From: HyVt-477 sp965224605 | Lineage (GTDB): Bacteria > Pseudomonadota > Gammaproteobacteria > Thiotrichales > Thiotrichaceae | Direction of reading: 5' to 3' | NCBI GenBank assembly: GCA_965224605.1 | Contig: CBDCZP010000005.1 | Span: forward strand, 314,922-378,921 | DNA: 64,000 nt | Part shown: positions 27,270 through 36,435 of the stretch, piece after piece | How positions within the stretch are numbered: position 1 is the first letter of the stretch | Layout of the letters: every line of letters starts with the position of its first letter | Notes under the pieces: generated by a model | Seen by the model: the letters and a program-made list of their open reading frames with translations, nothing else | What the model was told of the DNA's origin: nothing | Databases searched by the model: none | Made by a program: the position numbers and the translations under genes

Positions 27270-29864
27270 ATGATTATCTCCCGACGTTTACTTTTCTTAC
27301 TGACTCTACTCATTATTTTGGTTCTTTCCGTGGTTATTGCACGGCAGGCTCTAACCGCTAAACAAGGTGGGTTTTTACTGACTGAAGTCATTATTGAGAG
27401 ACGTGCTAACGGTGAAATAAAAGAAAAGATTACGGCTTACCCAGTACTGGGTATCAATTACAAATCGGGTTTGAGGTATAGCACAACCAAGGAAGGGGGG
27501 AAATTCAAATATCGGAAAGGTAAGAATATTCTGTTTAGCATTGGTGATCTGGTAATCGGTGTTACCGCAGGTGCCACTGAAATCACCCAAGCATCCTTTA
27601 AAGGCATAAGAAGTAAAAATTTAGCCGCTTTGCTATTCGCTCTGGATGAAGATGGCTATCGGCAAAACGGCATCCAGATTACCACTAACAGTATTCCTCA
27701 GTCCGGACTGGACATAGATTTAACGTTACCTGTCGATGAGTTCGCCTCTATACTAACCAAGAAATTAACTCAGCAAGGTCAATTCACTCTGAATTTAGGG
27801 GAGGATACCAAGCTTCCGGTTACAGGACTTGATTTTATCTCTGGCATTGAAGTCGGCAAGACTTCAGATGACGGCGTGTTTACCTACCAACAAAATAAAA
27901 AAGTTACCTTTCGTATCAATGACATCAACATCGATACGATACGGGGTGAACTTGCTCTCAGTACTAAAAACTTTCCGGAACCTATCCGTAGCAACCTCCG
28001 TCAATATCTACTCTCTATTGATGAAGATACAGAAATTAAGAATGGTATTCAGTTAGCAAACCTCGCTGAAGCTTTCGTCATAGACTTTTCACTGTCTCGT
28101 GAACAGTTTGAAATGGCATTGACACGCGCCTTGAACCGACAGGACCGGCAACCTGTTCCCATTTTCAGCCCTTCTTTAGGCATCAATATTGAAGCCGCTC
28201 AGGCTGAGGCCGATACGGTTGGGCAGCCCATGCCTTTTGTCGATATTTTCCGCACAGCACGGCCTTTTCATGAATTTTCCGAAGATGGCGTGACCTATGA
28301 TATCGACGGCTGGCCCACCTTCATTCCCGAAGGTAAAAAAGTGTACACCCTCATTTTGCAAAGCCTACCTGTGGGAGCTATCCCCTATGGAAAATATACG
28401 GTACTTTATGATGGGATTGGCACTCTGGCTTATGACGGAGTAGCGAAACGAACCGATTTCTCGGCGAATAAGGATATTATTGATATCCGACCAGAAAATT
28501 CTACCGTCAATAGACTTATCCTACGCATTACTGAAACCAGCAAGGATGATCCCATACGGAATATTCGCATCATCATGCCCGGTGGCACCTGTGAAGGCAT
28601 GCCTTTTTTACGCGTTAATAATGAGGAAGACTGTGCGATTGGGCAATACCGTGCCTTTGTAGACATGCTGGAAGATAGAAACACCATTGTTTTTAATCCC
28701 GACTACTTGCGTTTCCTAAAAAACTTTCGCGTACTACGCCTGATGAATTTTATGGAAACAAGCCAGCACATCCCCAGATCCTGTTATAAGTTTAAGGATG
28801 ATGACTATCGGGATTGTGTATTACAACCGATGACCTGGAATCAACGCACGAAGATGAGTGATGCCGTTTGGGGTGGTTCTCACAGAACCGATGAAACGGA
28901 AAAACACGGTGTTCCGATCGAAGTATTAGTGAAACTGGCCAACACTGTCCATGCAGACCCTTGGTTTAACTTGCCGCACAATGCCGATGATGAATATATC
29001 GAGGAATTTGCAGACTATGTTTATGCCGAACTTGATCACAACTTAAAAGCCTGGGTTGAATACAGCAATGAAACCTGGAATGATCGTTTTTGGGGAGCTT
29101 ACTATGTACGCTATAAAGGTCGATTTCTTGAGCTGGATGCCGATAAGAATCCATTCCGCGAAGGTTTCCGCTACTATTCAAAACGAGCGGTAGAAATCTT
29201 CAAAATCTGGGAAGATTCCTTTGACGGAACAGGTCGTTTAATACGCGTAGCGGGCAGTTATCAAAACTCTATTGATCTTTCCAGAAATATCCTTGAATAC
29301 GAGGGTGCACATGAATTTATAGATGCTCTTGCCATCGCACCTTACTTTCATGCTTGTAGCAGCAGACAGCATCGCGATTGCAAAAACCTGCTCAACATAC
29401 CCACTCTACTACCTGATGTGAAAACGGTAGATGAAGTATTTGAGGCGTTACAAAACCCATCAGATCCGTACGGCATTCCCGCTGCGATAAAGCTTATCAG
29501 GGATCAGGCCGAACTTTCCCGGCAATACAGCGTCGATTTAGTCGCCTATGAAGGTGGAGAACACCTTGCGGTCAACTGGTCAGACGAAGAGCATACAGAC
29601 AAACAAAAACAAAACCTCAGCAAGCTCTTTGTCAAAGCGAATGAAGACCCAAGAATGGGCGAACTATACTTAGAATTATTAAACAGTTGGAAAACCGAAG
29701 GCGGCACGGTTTTTAATTTATTCAATATGCCACAAACCTGGCACCGATGGGGATCGTGGGGGATTAAAACCCATCTCAATCAACCCCGTGAAGAAGCGCC
29801 AAAGTACGATGCGATCATCAGTTTTCAAGAACAGCAAGAAAAGTGCTGGTGGGATCGTTGTTAA
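27270..29864 (+). CDS. Large exported glycosidase-like protein
   Basis: I cannot give this 864-residue protein a family name with certainty. A membrane anchor or signal helix spans residues 6-24. Two related beta modules follow, around 58-105 and 184-228, with the pattern VxGLxFxSG...GxFxYxxxKxVxFxIxDI that recurs in secreted bacterial proteins. The remainder, from about 320, resembles a clan GH-A-like barrel: WVEYSNETWN carries an Asn-Glu pair at 600-601 typical of an acid/base residue, and VAYEGGEH at 758-765 offers a possible nucleophile. Several paired cysteines (for example 441/455 and 696/704) fit an exported fold. It stands alone, so the substrate is unknown. Confidence 0.6.
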   Translation: MIISRRLLFLLTLLIILVLSVVIARQALTAKQGGFLLTEVIIERRANGEIKEKITAYPVLGINYKSGLRYSTTKEGGKFKYRKGKNILFSIGDLVIGVTAGATEITQASFKGIRSKNLAALLFALDEDGYRQNGIQITTNSIPQSGLDIDLTLPVDEFASILTKKLTQQGQFTLNLGEDTKLPVTGLDFISGIEVGKTSDDGVFTYQQNKKVTFRINDINIDTIRGELALSTKNFPEPIRSNLRQYLLSIDEDTEIKNGIQLANLAEAFVIDFSLSREQFEMALTRALNRQDRQPVPIFSPSLGINIEAAQAEADTVGQPMPFVDIFRTARPFHEFSEDGVTYDIDGWPTFIPEGKKVYTLILQSLPVGAIPYGKYTVLYDGIGTLAYDGVAKRTDFSANKDIIDIRPENSTVNRLILRITETSKDDPIRNIRIIMPGGTCEGMPFLRVNNEEDCAIGQYRAFVDMLEDRNTIVFNPDYLRFLKNFRVLRLMNFMETSQHIPRSCYKFKDDDYRDCVLQPMTWNQRTKMSDAVWGGSHRTDETEKHGVPIEVLVKLANTVHADPWFNLPHNADDEYIEEFADYVYAELDHNLKAWVEYSNETWNDRFWGAYYVRYKGRFLELDADKNPFREGFRYYSKRAVEIFKIWEDSFDGTGRLIRVAGSYQNSIDLSRNILEYEGAHEFIDALAIAPYFHACSSRQHRDCKNLLNIPTLLPDVKTVDEVFEALQNPSDPYGIPAAIKLIRDQAELSRQYSVDLVAYEGGEHLAVNWSDEEHTDKQKQNLSKLFVKANEDPRMGELYLELLNSWKTEGGTVFNLFNMPQTWHRWGSWGIKTHLNQPREEAPKYDAIISFQEQQEKCWWDRC

Positions 29865-29968
29865 CCACGCATGATGTTGCTTGATTGCGCTTGCTAAAAT
29901 GCAATTAATAACCATATACAATAGGTTCATGTTCAACCCCAACGTTCAACAACAGCAATTAGGAAGAT

Positions 29969-30619
29969 ATGAAAAAAAATACAGACCATCGCACTATTGC
30001 TCTTGCTGCATTATTTCAATGTGTCGAAGGTGTTCGGCAACTAGCCCATGAGGGTAAAATAGATCAAGATTTATTCCATACTTGTTTGTATAGCGTTAGC
30101 AATGAAAACACCGAAACCATTCAAGATGTATATGGAGATATCACACATTTAAAGACAGGCTTCAAAGTGCTTCTGTTTCAGTTGGGTTCGGGACAAATGA
30201 CTCCGGACGGCAAACAAAAAAACATGGAAGTCACCCGTTATGCCATCAACCTTTTGCATCTGGAGAAAAAACTTAGCACCCAGCCCGAGCTTTTTCAAAC
30301 ACTGCTAAAAGGCATTGAAGATGTACAAAGACAGGTCAAACATTTTGAGCCGACCGACGAAACCATTATCAATCGGCTTGCAGAAATTTATTCTGAAACA
30401 ATCAGCCAACTAGCCCCCCGCATCATGATAAAAGGCGATCAAACCTATTTAGGGAAAAAAGAAATTGCTGCAAAGATTCGGGCTTTATTGCTCGCTGGAA
30501 TAAGAGCTGCGTTGTTGTGGAAGCAGGCAGGAGGTAGCCGCTGGAAACTGCTTCTGGAAAGAGGGAAAATGCAGCACCGAGCACAAGACTTTCTTGATGA
30601 AATGCCACAGAGTGAATAA
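29969..30619 (+). CDS. hflD: High-frequency lysogenisation protein HflD homologue
   Basis: This 216-residue, mostly helical protein matches HflD (YcfC). It starts with TIALAALFQCVEGVRQLAHEG and has the conserved YAINLLHLEKKL and the C-terminal KIRALLLAGIRAALLWKQAGGSRWKLL. In Escherichia coli HflD sits at the membrane and affects lambda CII stability. Its own cellular role is unclear. It normally follows mnmA, but here no mnmA is adjacent. Confidence 0.9.
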   Translation: MKKNTDHRTIALAALFQCVEGVRQLAHEGKIDQDLFHTCLYSVSNENTETIQDVYGDITHLKTGFKVLLFQLGSGQMTPDGKQKNMEVTRYAINLLHLEKKLSTQPELFQTLLKGIEDVQRQVKHFEPTDETIINRLAEIYSETISQLAPRIMIKGDQTYLGKKEIAAKIRALLLAGIRAALLWKQAGGSRWKLLLERGKMQHRAQDFLDEMPQSE

Positions 30620-30714
30620 TACAAAACTAGTAGTTGATCATTTATCTATACGCTTCTGAACCCAACTAAGCAGATACTAAGCAGATAAAATCAAATCGAA
30701 ATCAAAGTTAAGCA

Positions 30715-31092
30715 ATGATCAGAATTACCAAAATCCATCATGTCAGTTTTCTCGTGAAAGATTTACAGGTCGCATTAGCCTTTTATTGTGATCTATTAAA
30801 TATTGAGAAAAAACCAAATCGACCTGCGATGTCTTTTGCAGGTGCCTGGTTGAAAATTAATGAACTTCAAGAAATCCACCTATTAGAACTGGATAACCCT
30901 GACCCCACTAAAAACAGACCCGATCACGGTGGGCGAGATCGCCATGCAGCGTTTAGTATTGAGAAATTAGCGCCTTTACAAGCGATATTGGAAAAAAATG
31001 ATATTTCTTATACGATGAGTCATTCGGGTCGCCTCGCCTTGTTTACCCGCGACCCCGATGGAAACGCACTGGAATTTATAGAGAGCACATAA
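30715..31092 (+). CDS. VOC-family (glyoxalase-like) protein
   Basis: This is a 125-residue single-domain protein of the vicinal oxygen chelate fold, related to glyoxalase I, dioxygenases and fosfomycin-resistance enzymes. The N-terminal IHHVSFLVKDLQVALAFYCDLL and the C-terminal FTRDPDGNALEFIE are typical, with candidate metal ligands at His8 or 9, a central His (RDRHAAF) and the final Glu. The substrate is unknown. Its stop overlaps the next start as TAATG, so the pair is probably translated together. Confidence 0.85.
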   Translation: MIRITKIHHVSFLVKDLQVALAFYCDLLNIEKKPNRPAMSFAGAWLKINELQEIHLLELDNPDPTKNRPDHGGRDRHAAFSIEKLAPLQAILEKNDISYTMSHSGRLALFTRDPDGNALEFIEST

Positions 31093-31556
31093 TGACCATA
31101 GCCACACAAGATATGGAAATCACAGACACCCAACAACAACCTTTTTTCAAAGCCTTCAACGGATCATTCAAAGGCGTACTACGTTGGGAACAACTTGATG
31201 AATTATGGGAACGTGTTAAAGAAAACGACCAAGGCTGGTATATCTATGCAGTAGGAGAGACACCTCCTGACACCCCCTCCTCTGCTGAAAAATTACAAGT
31301 TTTCATCCCCGAAATTGATGCACTATTACACCAAGAACACGACGAAGATTATTGTGGCATCGTCTATGCAGATGATCATGAAACACCCAGTTTCATTAAA
31401 ATATTCGACCCTAACAACCTAGGGACATCCTGCGGAACCAGCTCAACACCCCCATTACCCAGCTGGATACTATCCAAAATACAACCGATAGACCTCCCCA
31501 ATGCATTTCAACAAACAGGCAGCCGTAGACGCTGGTGGCAGAAGATTTTTAGTTAG
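31092..31556 (+). CDS. Conserved-looking protein of unknown function, coupled to the VOC gene
   Basis: I do not recognise a named family. The 154 residues are acidic, with no signal peptide or membrane helix. Tryptophan- and tyrosine-rich phrases such as FKGVLRWEQLDELWERV and QGWYIYAVGETPP, then HDEDYCGIVYADD and a proline-rich NLGTSCGTSSTPPLP, suggest a compact folded domain with cysteines at 117 and perhaps 141. The end is basic (GSRRRWWQKIF). The start overlaps the VOC stop, so it is the second gene of a two-gene unit. Confidence 0.72.
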   Translation: MTIATQDMEITDTQQQPFFKAFNGSFKGVLRWEQLDELWERVKENDQGWYIYAVGETPPDTPSSAEKLQVFIPEIDALLHQEHDEDYCGIVYADDHETPSFIKIFDPNNLGTSCGTSSTPPLPSWILSKIQPIDLPNAFQQTGSRRRWWQKIFS

Positions 31557-31734
31557 CCCAAATTATTGACCTGATACCTTCTCATTCCCACAGCGTGGGG
31601 AACATTCAAGCTGTGTTTGAATACTAATGATGCTATTTGTTTTTTGCAAAATAGGAGTCACGTTTATCTAAAACAGCTAAACCTTCGTTAGCAACTCTCT
31701 TGTCTACGGAAATATCATAAGCAGTGATATTCTG

Positions 31735-32679
31735 TTAATGCGTAAATTTACCTTTCTTCACTCTCTCAGCTTCCATCATTTCTACTTCTCTCGCTCCGGA
31801 AATGACTACTTTTGAATCGGGTACAAAATCCAGTTCTGGATTCAATCGTTCATAAGGTACTGAGTTGAGGATGACTTTCATCGCATTTAGTCTTGCCTGA
31901 TGTTTGTCATTTGAGCGTATTACTGTCCATGGGGCGGTATTAGTATGGGTACGTCGAAGCATTTGATATTTCTGGTTGGTAAAATCATCCCAACGCTCTT
32001 GAGCCTGTAAATCTACTTCGCTAAGTTTCCATTGCCTTAATGCGTCGTCTTTTCGACGTTTGAAACGCTTGGATTGCTCATTTTTCGTTACACTAAAGTA
32101 GAGTTTAATCAGGATTGTCCCTTGTCTCACTAGGTCTTTCTCGAACCCGATCACACCTTTCATGAAGTCTTTATATTGCTTTTCGGTACAGAAACCAAAA
32201 ATAGGCTCTACCATGGCGCGGTTATACCAGCTTCTATCAAACAACACGACTTCTCCACCGCGTGGAAACTCGGTGATATATTTTTGGAAGAACCATTGTG
32301 AACGTTGATACTCGGTAGGCTTTCCGAGGGCAACAACTCGATAGTGTTTTTCATTCATGTAGCGGGTGACCCGACGAATTGTACCGCCTTTTCCGGAGGC
32401 ATCCCGACCTTCGAACAATATGATCATTCGGGTTTTTGTTTCTTCCAGATATTTTTGCAGTTGTATTAATTCTGCCTGATAAGGCTTGAGACTTTTTTCT
32501 TTGTTGTATTTGATGATTATTTTCTCATCAAATGTTTGCAGGTCTTCGATCCTCTGTTTCAGACGTTTAATAATCGCTTTTTTAGACTTTTTCTTTTTTT
32601 TCTTCTTTGGTTTTTTTGACACGTGCTTATCCGTTGTTTCTGCTTCAGGAACAATAGGAATGGGCGCTTTTTCTGTCAT
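31735..32679 (-). CDS. ppk2: Polyphosphate kinase 2
   Basis: This PPK2-family kinase transfers phosphate between polyphosphate and nucleotides (ADP or GDP in class I). In the 314 residues the Walker A loop reads FEGRDASGKGG, the lid and Walker B region FDRSWYNRAMVEP, and ERWDDFTNQKYQML and TNTAPWTVIRSNDK follow, as in class I enzymes. The N-terminal 35 residues are low complexity with a run of seven lysines, perhaps for binding polyphosphate. It is a single gene with divergent or unrelated neighbours. Confidence 0.93.
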   Translation of the reverse strand: MTEKAPIPIVPEAETTDKHVSKKPKKKKKKKSKKAIIKRLKQRIEDLQTFDEKIIIKYNKEKSLKPYQAELIQLQKYLEETKTRMIILFEGRDASGKGGTIRRVTRYMNEKHYRVVALGKPTEYQRSQWFFQKYITEFPRGGEVVLFDRSWYNRAMVEPIFGFCTEKQYKDFMKGVIGFEKDLVRQGTILIKLYFSVTKNEQSKRFKRRKDDALRQWKLSEVDLQAQERWDDFTNQKYQMLRRTHTNTAPWTVIRSNDKHQARLNAMKVILNSVPYERLNPELDFVPDSKVVISGAREVEMMEAERVKKGKFTH

Positions 32680-33007
32680 AGCTTAGCCTTTTCGAGTGGA
32701 TACATTCAGTTATAGCTATTCTAACATTATGCAACAGCTTCTGGTGTAACTTCCTTAGTAAAGCTTAGAGCAATATTTGCTCATCTTGGCAAGTCACGAA
32801 AAAATCAACTTATTCCCTAGTAGTAACAAGGTAACGATTTTAGATCATTCAAGCTGGGGTAAAAGGTAAGTTAAGTTTCGTAAGTTATTTTATTCCTGAG
32901 CCCTAAGAAAGCTCTGAACAAGTCATGTCTTCTAATACAAAGAACTTATCAGAGTTCCCTAAGCAATCATTAACCTAAAATCCTCAGTTGGCAGAATTTA
33001 AGTTGAG
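32680..33007. other. Intergenic gap, no feature recognised
   Basis: These 328 bp between ppk2 and the YgjP-like gene (both on the minus strand) presumably include the ppk2 promoter and the end of the upstream transcript. No coding frame, RNA gene or convincing hairpin is visible. Confidence 0.35.
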
Positions 33008-33745
33008 CTACAAACCTCCTGGCACACAATGATTAGAATCTTTTAAAGCCAGACGATGCTGTTGATAATCTGGATCATACTGTTTAACTAAATCCCAGAA
33101 CCGTTTTGAATGATTCATTTCCTTGGTGTGGCAAAGTTCGTGGATACAGACGTAGCGCACCACCTCTTCAGGAAAAAATAATAATTTGTAGTTAAGATTG
33201 ATATTCTGTTTTGAAGAACAGCTTCCCCAACGTGTCTTTTGTCCACGAATCGTTAAACGGTTATAAGGTAGACCGCATTGTACTGACAGGTTCTCTAACA
33301 TATCGGGTAAAAAAGATTTTGCTCTGATTTTTAACCACTTTTCCAGGACGTTAAAAACCAGTTCTTTATCTTTCACTTCTCCCTCTAACAGCAAATCTTT
33401 TGGCGTGTCGACTATATTAGGAGTGAGCTGAATTCCATTATAACCCGTTGCTTTATAGTCTAGTTTCCATATTTCATCGGTTAGCGGTAAATACAACTGA
33501 TCTGGAATAACGACTTTGGGAGGTGCCGATAAGGGGCTTTCCTTAATTTTTTGTAGGCACTTTATAATCCAGTTTTTTCGTTGACTAACAAAGTCGTGAG
33601 CTTGTTGGTCGTTTGCTTGCTTGGGAACAACGACATCTACCACACCTACTGGCGATATTTTGATTCGAATGTATTTAGCCCGCGCTGATTGCACCAAGCT
33701 ATATTGGCAATGTGTATCTGGCGACAGCTCAAGCTGGTATTTCAT
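33008..33745 (-). CDS. YgjP-like (DUF45, SprT-like) metallopeptidase
   Basis: This is a 245-residue cytoplasmic protein. The zinc-binding HExxH is in CIHELCHTKEMNHSKRFWDLV near residue 205, with the third ligand histidine in MNHSKRFW. The family phrase RGQKTRWGSCSSKQNINLNYKL lies just before. YgjP-like proteins are predicted zinc metallohydrolases, often found beside restriction systems, but none is present here. The two-domain layout (beta-rich N-terminus, helical protease C-terminus) and the length are normal. Confidence 0.88.
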   Translation of the reverse strand: MKYQLELSPDTHCQYSLVQSARAKYIRIKISPVGVVDVVVPKQANDQQAHDFVSQRKNWIIKCLQKIKESPLSAPPKVVIPDQLYLPLTDEIWKLDYKATGYNGIQLTPNIVDTPKDLLLEGEVKDKELVFNVLEKWLKIRAKSFLPDMLENLSVQCGLPYNRLTIRGQKTRWGSCSSKQNINLNYKLLFFPEEVVRYVCIHELCHTKEMNHSKRFWDLVKQYDPDYQQHRLALKDSNHCVPGGL

Positions 33746-33843
33746 CCTTTGAAAAGTCCTTTTATTGATGTGCTAAATGGATATTCCAGTGATTCGCTAT
33801 CGATTAACATAGGCCACATGAGGATCGGCATTCTCCAATGATA

Positions 33844-34542
33844 TTATTGCAATGCTAACTGTGCTGCGATGTGTCCTTGTGAGGCTGCCATTTGCAGCCA
33901 TCTTCTAGATTCTACCGGATTATTATGAACCAGAGAGCCATTTTTAAACATCATGCCCAAACTGTATTGTGCATCTGCCAGCCCTTGATCAGCTGCACTT
34001 TTTAACCACAGCAAGGCTTTTTTGACTCCTTGTTGGTTACGGGCATATTGCTGATAAAAAAGTGATAACGCATATTGAGCACGAGCATTACCTGCTTCAG
34101 CCGATTTATTTAACCACCGATGGGCTGTACTGCGGCTTTTCTGCACACCATTTCCGTATTGATAACGCATACCTAAATCATATTGTGCCTGACTGTTATT
34201 TTGATTTGCAGCGGAAAGGAGTGATTGAATAGTCGTTGGCTTTGCAGCTGGAATCTGTACAGCGGGTTTAGGAGTGGGTCGAGTCACATGCTTTACAACG
34301 GGTTTTTGCGCAGGTTTGGGAGTTGATTGGGTCGTTATTTTTGCTACCTGTAAGGCAGCACCTATCTTTGGAACTGGTTCTGAAGCCCAAGGTGGAGGCA
34401 GTTCATGGAAGTAAATATCTTGTACTGGTTGCATTAATGGGTCATCTGCCAGTGCGTATGAAGCCAATCCAAAGCCCATTATTGAAATTAAGCAAGCCTT
34501 AACAACAAATTTACCTAGCTGCTCAAATGTTTGTATATACAT
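33844..34542 (-). CDS. Secreted Sel1-repeat protein
   Basis: This 232-residue protein has a signal peptide (hydrophobic residues 14-30, cleavage after ASYALA). It has a proline/lysine/threonine-rich linker of about 60 residues, then three to four Sel1-like repeats. Each repeat shows the AQYxLGxxYxxGxGV...A..WL..AA..G pattern, starting at SQAQYDLGMRYQYGNGV. Sel1 repeats form helical solenoids that bind partners, often in envelope or stress signalling. The partner is unknown. Confidence 0.85.
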   Translation of the reverse strand: MYIQTFEQLGKFVVKACLISIMGFGLASYALADDPLMQPVQDIYFHELPPPWASEPVPKIGAALQVAKITTQSTPKPAQKPVVKHVTRPTPKPAVQIPAAKPTTIQSLLSAANQNNSQAQYDLGMRYQYGNGVQKSRSTAHRWLNKSAEAGNARAQYALSLFYQQYARNQQGVKKALLWLKSAADQGLADAQYSLGMMFKNGSLVHNNPVESRRWLQMAASQGHIAAQLALQ

Positions 34543-35035
34543 AATACCTTTTTCTACCTGTTTCTACCTATGCCTTGTTCCCCGTAAGCTCATCCTTCAA
34601 GACAATTTCTTACATCACAAGATTAGCACTGAATAATAACAAAACATATCTCGCTAACGAAAACTTGTAAAGCGCTGCCAGACAAACGATCGAGATGGGT
34701 TTTGAAAAACCCAAAATGCTTACATAGCAAAACTAGAGAAAAAACCTGCTAAGATTCTCAATCTAGCCTCATACTCATTCCAACCTCATCGAATATTGCA
34801 TTTTTCTCTAGCTGTTCTTTTGATCTAAAATAGCAAAATCATAATTCCCGTTTATTTAATAAATATAATTACTTAACGCCCATGAAAACGGTTAGATTAA
34901 AGAATCTAGCATTATAATGTACTGTGTAAATCAATGATTCATAAATCATGTGTGTTAATTGGGATGCTATGCCATAGGAAATGCCATATAATCACCGTGA
35001 TAAAAATTTGAATATCTTGTTTAAGGAACCAAAAG
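34543..35035. other. Intergenic gap of about 490 bp, no gene recognised
   Basis: This is AT-rich sequence between two divergent genes. Short inverted repeats are present, for example TAGATT...AATCTA around 34895-34910, but nothing convincing. Promoters for the Sel1 gene (left) and the 11-mer repeat gene (right) must lie here. Confidence 0.35.
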
Positions 35036-35916
35036 ATGAAACAACATAACCCATTGGTTAAATCCCCTTTTTTATTCAGTGCTCTACTTATTAGCACACT
35101 TGCCTTCAATGCAACTACAGCAAGTGCTGAGGTTCCTGGAAAAAATGGCTGGAGCTGTACAAAAATGCATAAGGATAATGTCTGTATTCAATGGACATAT
35201 ACTCGACTAACTAGTGAAGCCGCACCCGAAACGACTTCAACTGCTAGTGAGCCGGCAAAATCTACTGCTGATACTACTCAAGCAGCGGGTGATACTGCTC
35301 AAGCAGCGGGTGAAACTGTTACTGATACTGCTCAAGCTGCCGGTGAGACTGTTACCAATACTGCTCAAGCTGCCGGTGAGACTGTTACCAATACTGCTCA
35401 AGCAGCCAGTGAAACTGTTACCGATACTGCTCAAGCTACCGGTGAGACTGTTACCGATACTGCTCAAGCTGCCGGTGAGACTGTTACCGATACTACTCAA
35501 GCTGCCGGTGAGACTGTTACCGATACTGCTCAAGCTGCCGGTGAAGCTGTTACCGAGACTGCTCAAGCTGCCGGTGAAGCTGTTACCGAGACTGCTCAAG
35601 CTGCCGGTGAAATTGTGCCGGTACCGAGACTGCTCAAGCTACCGGTGAAACTGCTACGGATACCGATACCGCTAAAACAGCAGGTGAAGTTGTATCTGAT
35701 GCTGCTAATGCGACAGGTGATGCCGCAAGCGATGTAGCAGGAAAAGCCACCGCTATAGCCACTGGCGCTGTTGCTGCTGGCGCCGCCGCTATTGGCATCA
35801 TGAGTAAAGATGAAAATGAGAATGCTGCTGAAGATGCCAATTCATCAACCACTAAAAGCACGAAGTCAGTAGAAACCACAGGTGAGAAAAAGCCCTGGTG
35901 GAACCCGTTTAGATAG
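35036..35916 (+). pseudogene. Secreted 11-residue-repeat protein, interrupted by a frameshift
   Basis: The frame from 35036 encodes a signal peptide (cleavage near TASAEV), a short segment with two cysteines (WSCTKMHKDNVCIQW), then about ten copies of an 11-residue unit TAQAAGETVTD. At about 35615-35623 the unit is disturbed: 11 bases stand where six are expected, which shifts the frame. The sequence then continues in another frame as TETAQATGETATDTD, a glycine/alanine-rich probable membrane stretch, and KPWWNPFR with a stop at 35914. So the original product was about 290 residues. In the present frame it ends at 35737 with unrelated residues. It could be a true mutation, programmed shifting or a sequencing error. 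Confidence 0.75.
35294..35623 (+). repeat. 33-bp tandem repeat array (about ten units)
   Basis: About ten direct copies of a 33-bp unit encode the 11-residue repeat. Copies differ by a few bases, for example GAT/AAT at the last aspartate codon and GCT/ACT in the GEA/GET variants. Since 33 is a multiple of three, copy-number change would keep frame. All three forward frames and one reverse frame stay open through the array, so ORF calls overlapping it are artefacts. Confidence 0.92.
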
Positions 35917-36267
35917 TTTGGGTTAAGTTAGGCTGAGATAGAATTGTCCTGGTTTATTCCGATGTGAGCAAAGCACTAAATATTAGTGGCGATCTTCGGG
36001 AAAAATCCGAGCAATTCTAGCCCGCATAAAATAATTGAACTTTATCTGAATTTTCTTACATAGATCATTGGTTCAAATTGGCCTGAATAGTTACCTAATA
36101 GTTAACATTAAGAGTTGACTTTATAGGTCACTTACCGTACCTTTCACGCGCCTCTATTGTCCTTAGTTTTAGGAACAATTTTAAGAGCAATGAAGTATGG
36201 CATTTACTAATAGCAATATTAGTAGCGATAATTACAGCGGAATCACGAATTTTCAAGGTAAATTGGC
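35917..36267 (+). promoter_or_regulatory. rpmH upstream region with a candidate promoter
   Basis: This 351-bp gap holds no gene I can support. TTGACT at 36115-36120, 17 bases before TACCTT at 36138-36143, is a plausible sigma-70 promoter for rpmH-rnpA-yidC. In many gammaproteobacteria dnaA and the origin lie next to rpmH, but I find no DnaA-box cluster and no dnaA here. Confidence 0.35.
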
Positions 36268-36408
36268 ATGAAACGTACATTTCAACCTAGCAATTTGAAG
36301 CGCGCACGTACACACGGTTTTCGTAAACGTATGCGTACTGTTGGTGGTCGTAAGGTATTAAAAGCGCGTCGTGCAAAAGGTCGCGCCCAACTTACACCGT
36401 CACACTAA
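36268..36408 (+). CDS. rpmH: 50S ribosomal protein L34
   Basis: This is the 46-residue basic ribosomal protein L34, which binds 23S rRNA in the large subunit. It starts MKRTFQPSNLKRARTHGF and contains RKRMRTVGGRKVLKARRAKGR, which is nearly invariant in the family. An AAGGT site precedes the ATG. It heads the rpmH-rnpA-yidC-mnmE group. Confidence 0.97.
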   Translation: MKRTFQPSNLKRARTHGFRKRMRTVGGRKVLKARRAKGRAQLTPSH

Positions 36409-36435
36409 ATAACAGATTAGCTAGACAAAATCTGA

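Noticed and set aside
35237..35599. Serine/glycine repeat ORF on the minus strand
   Set aside because: It is another artefact of the same tandem repeats, with no ribosome site.
35214..35648. Leucine/proline-rich ORF inside the repeat array
   Set aside because: It is an out-of-frame reading of the 33-bp repeats, which leave all forward frames open. The frame starting at 35036 has the signal peptide.
35917..36267. Possible replication origin next to rpmH
   Set aside because: No DnaA boxes in a cluster and no dnaA gene are visible.
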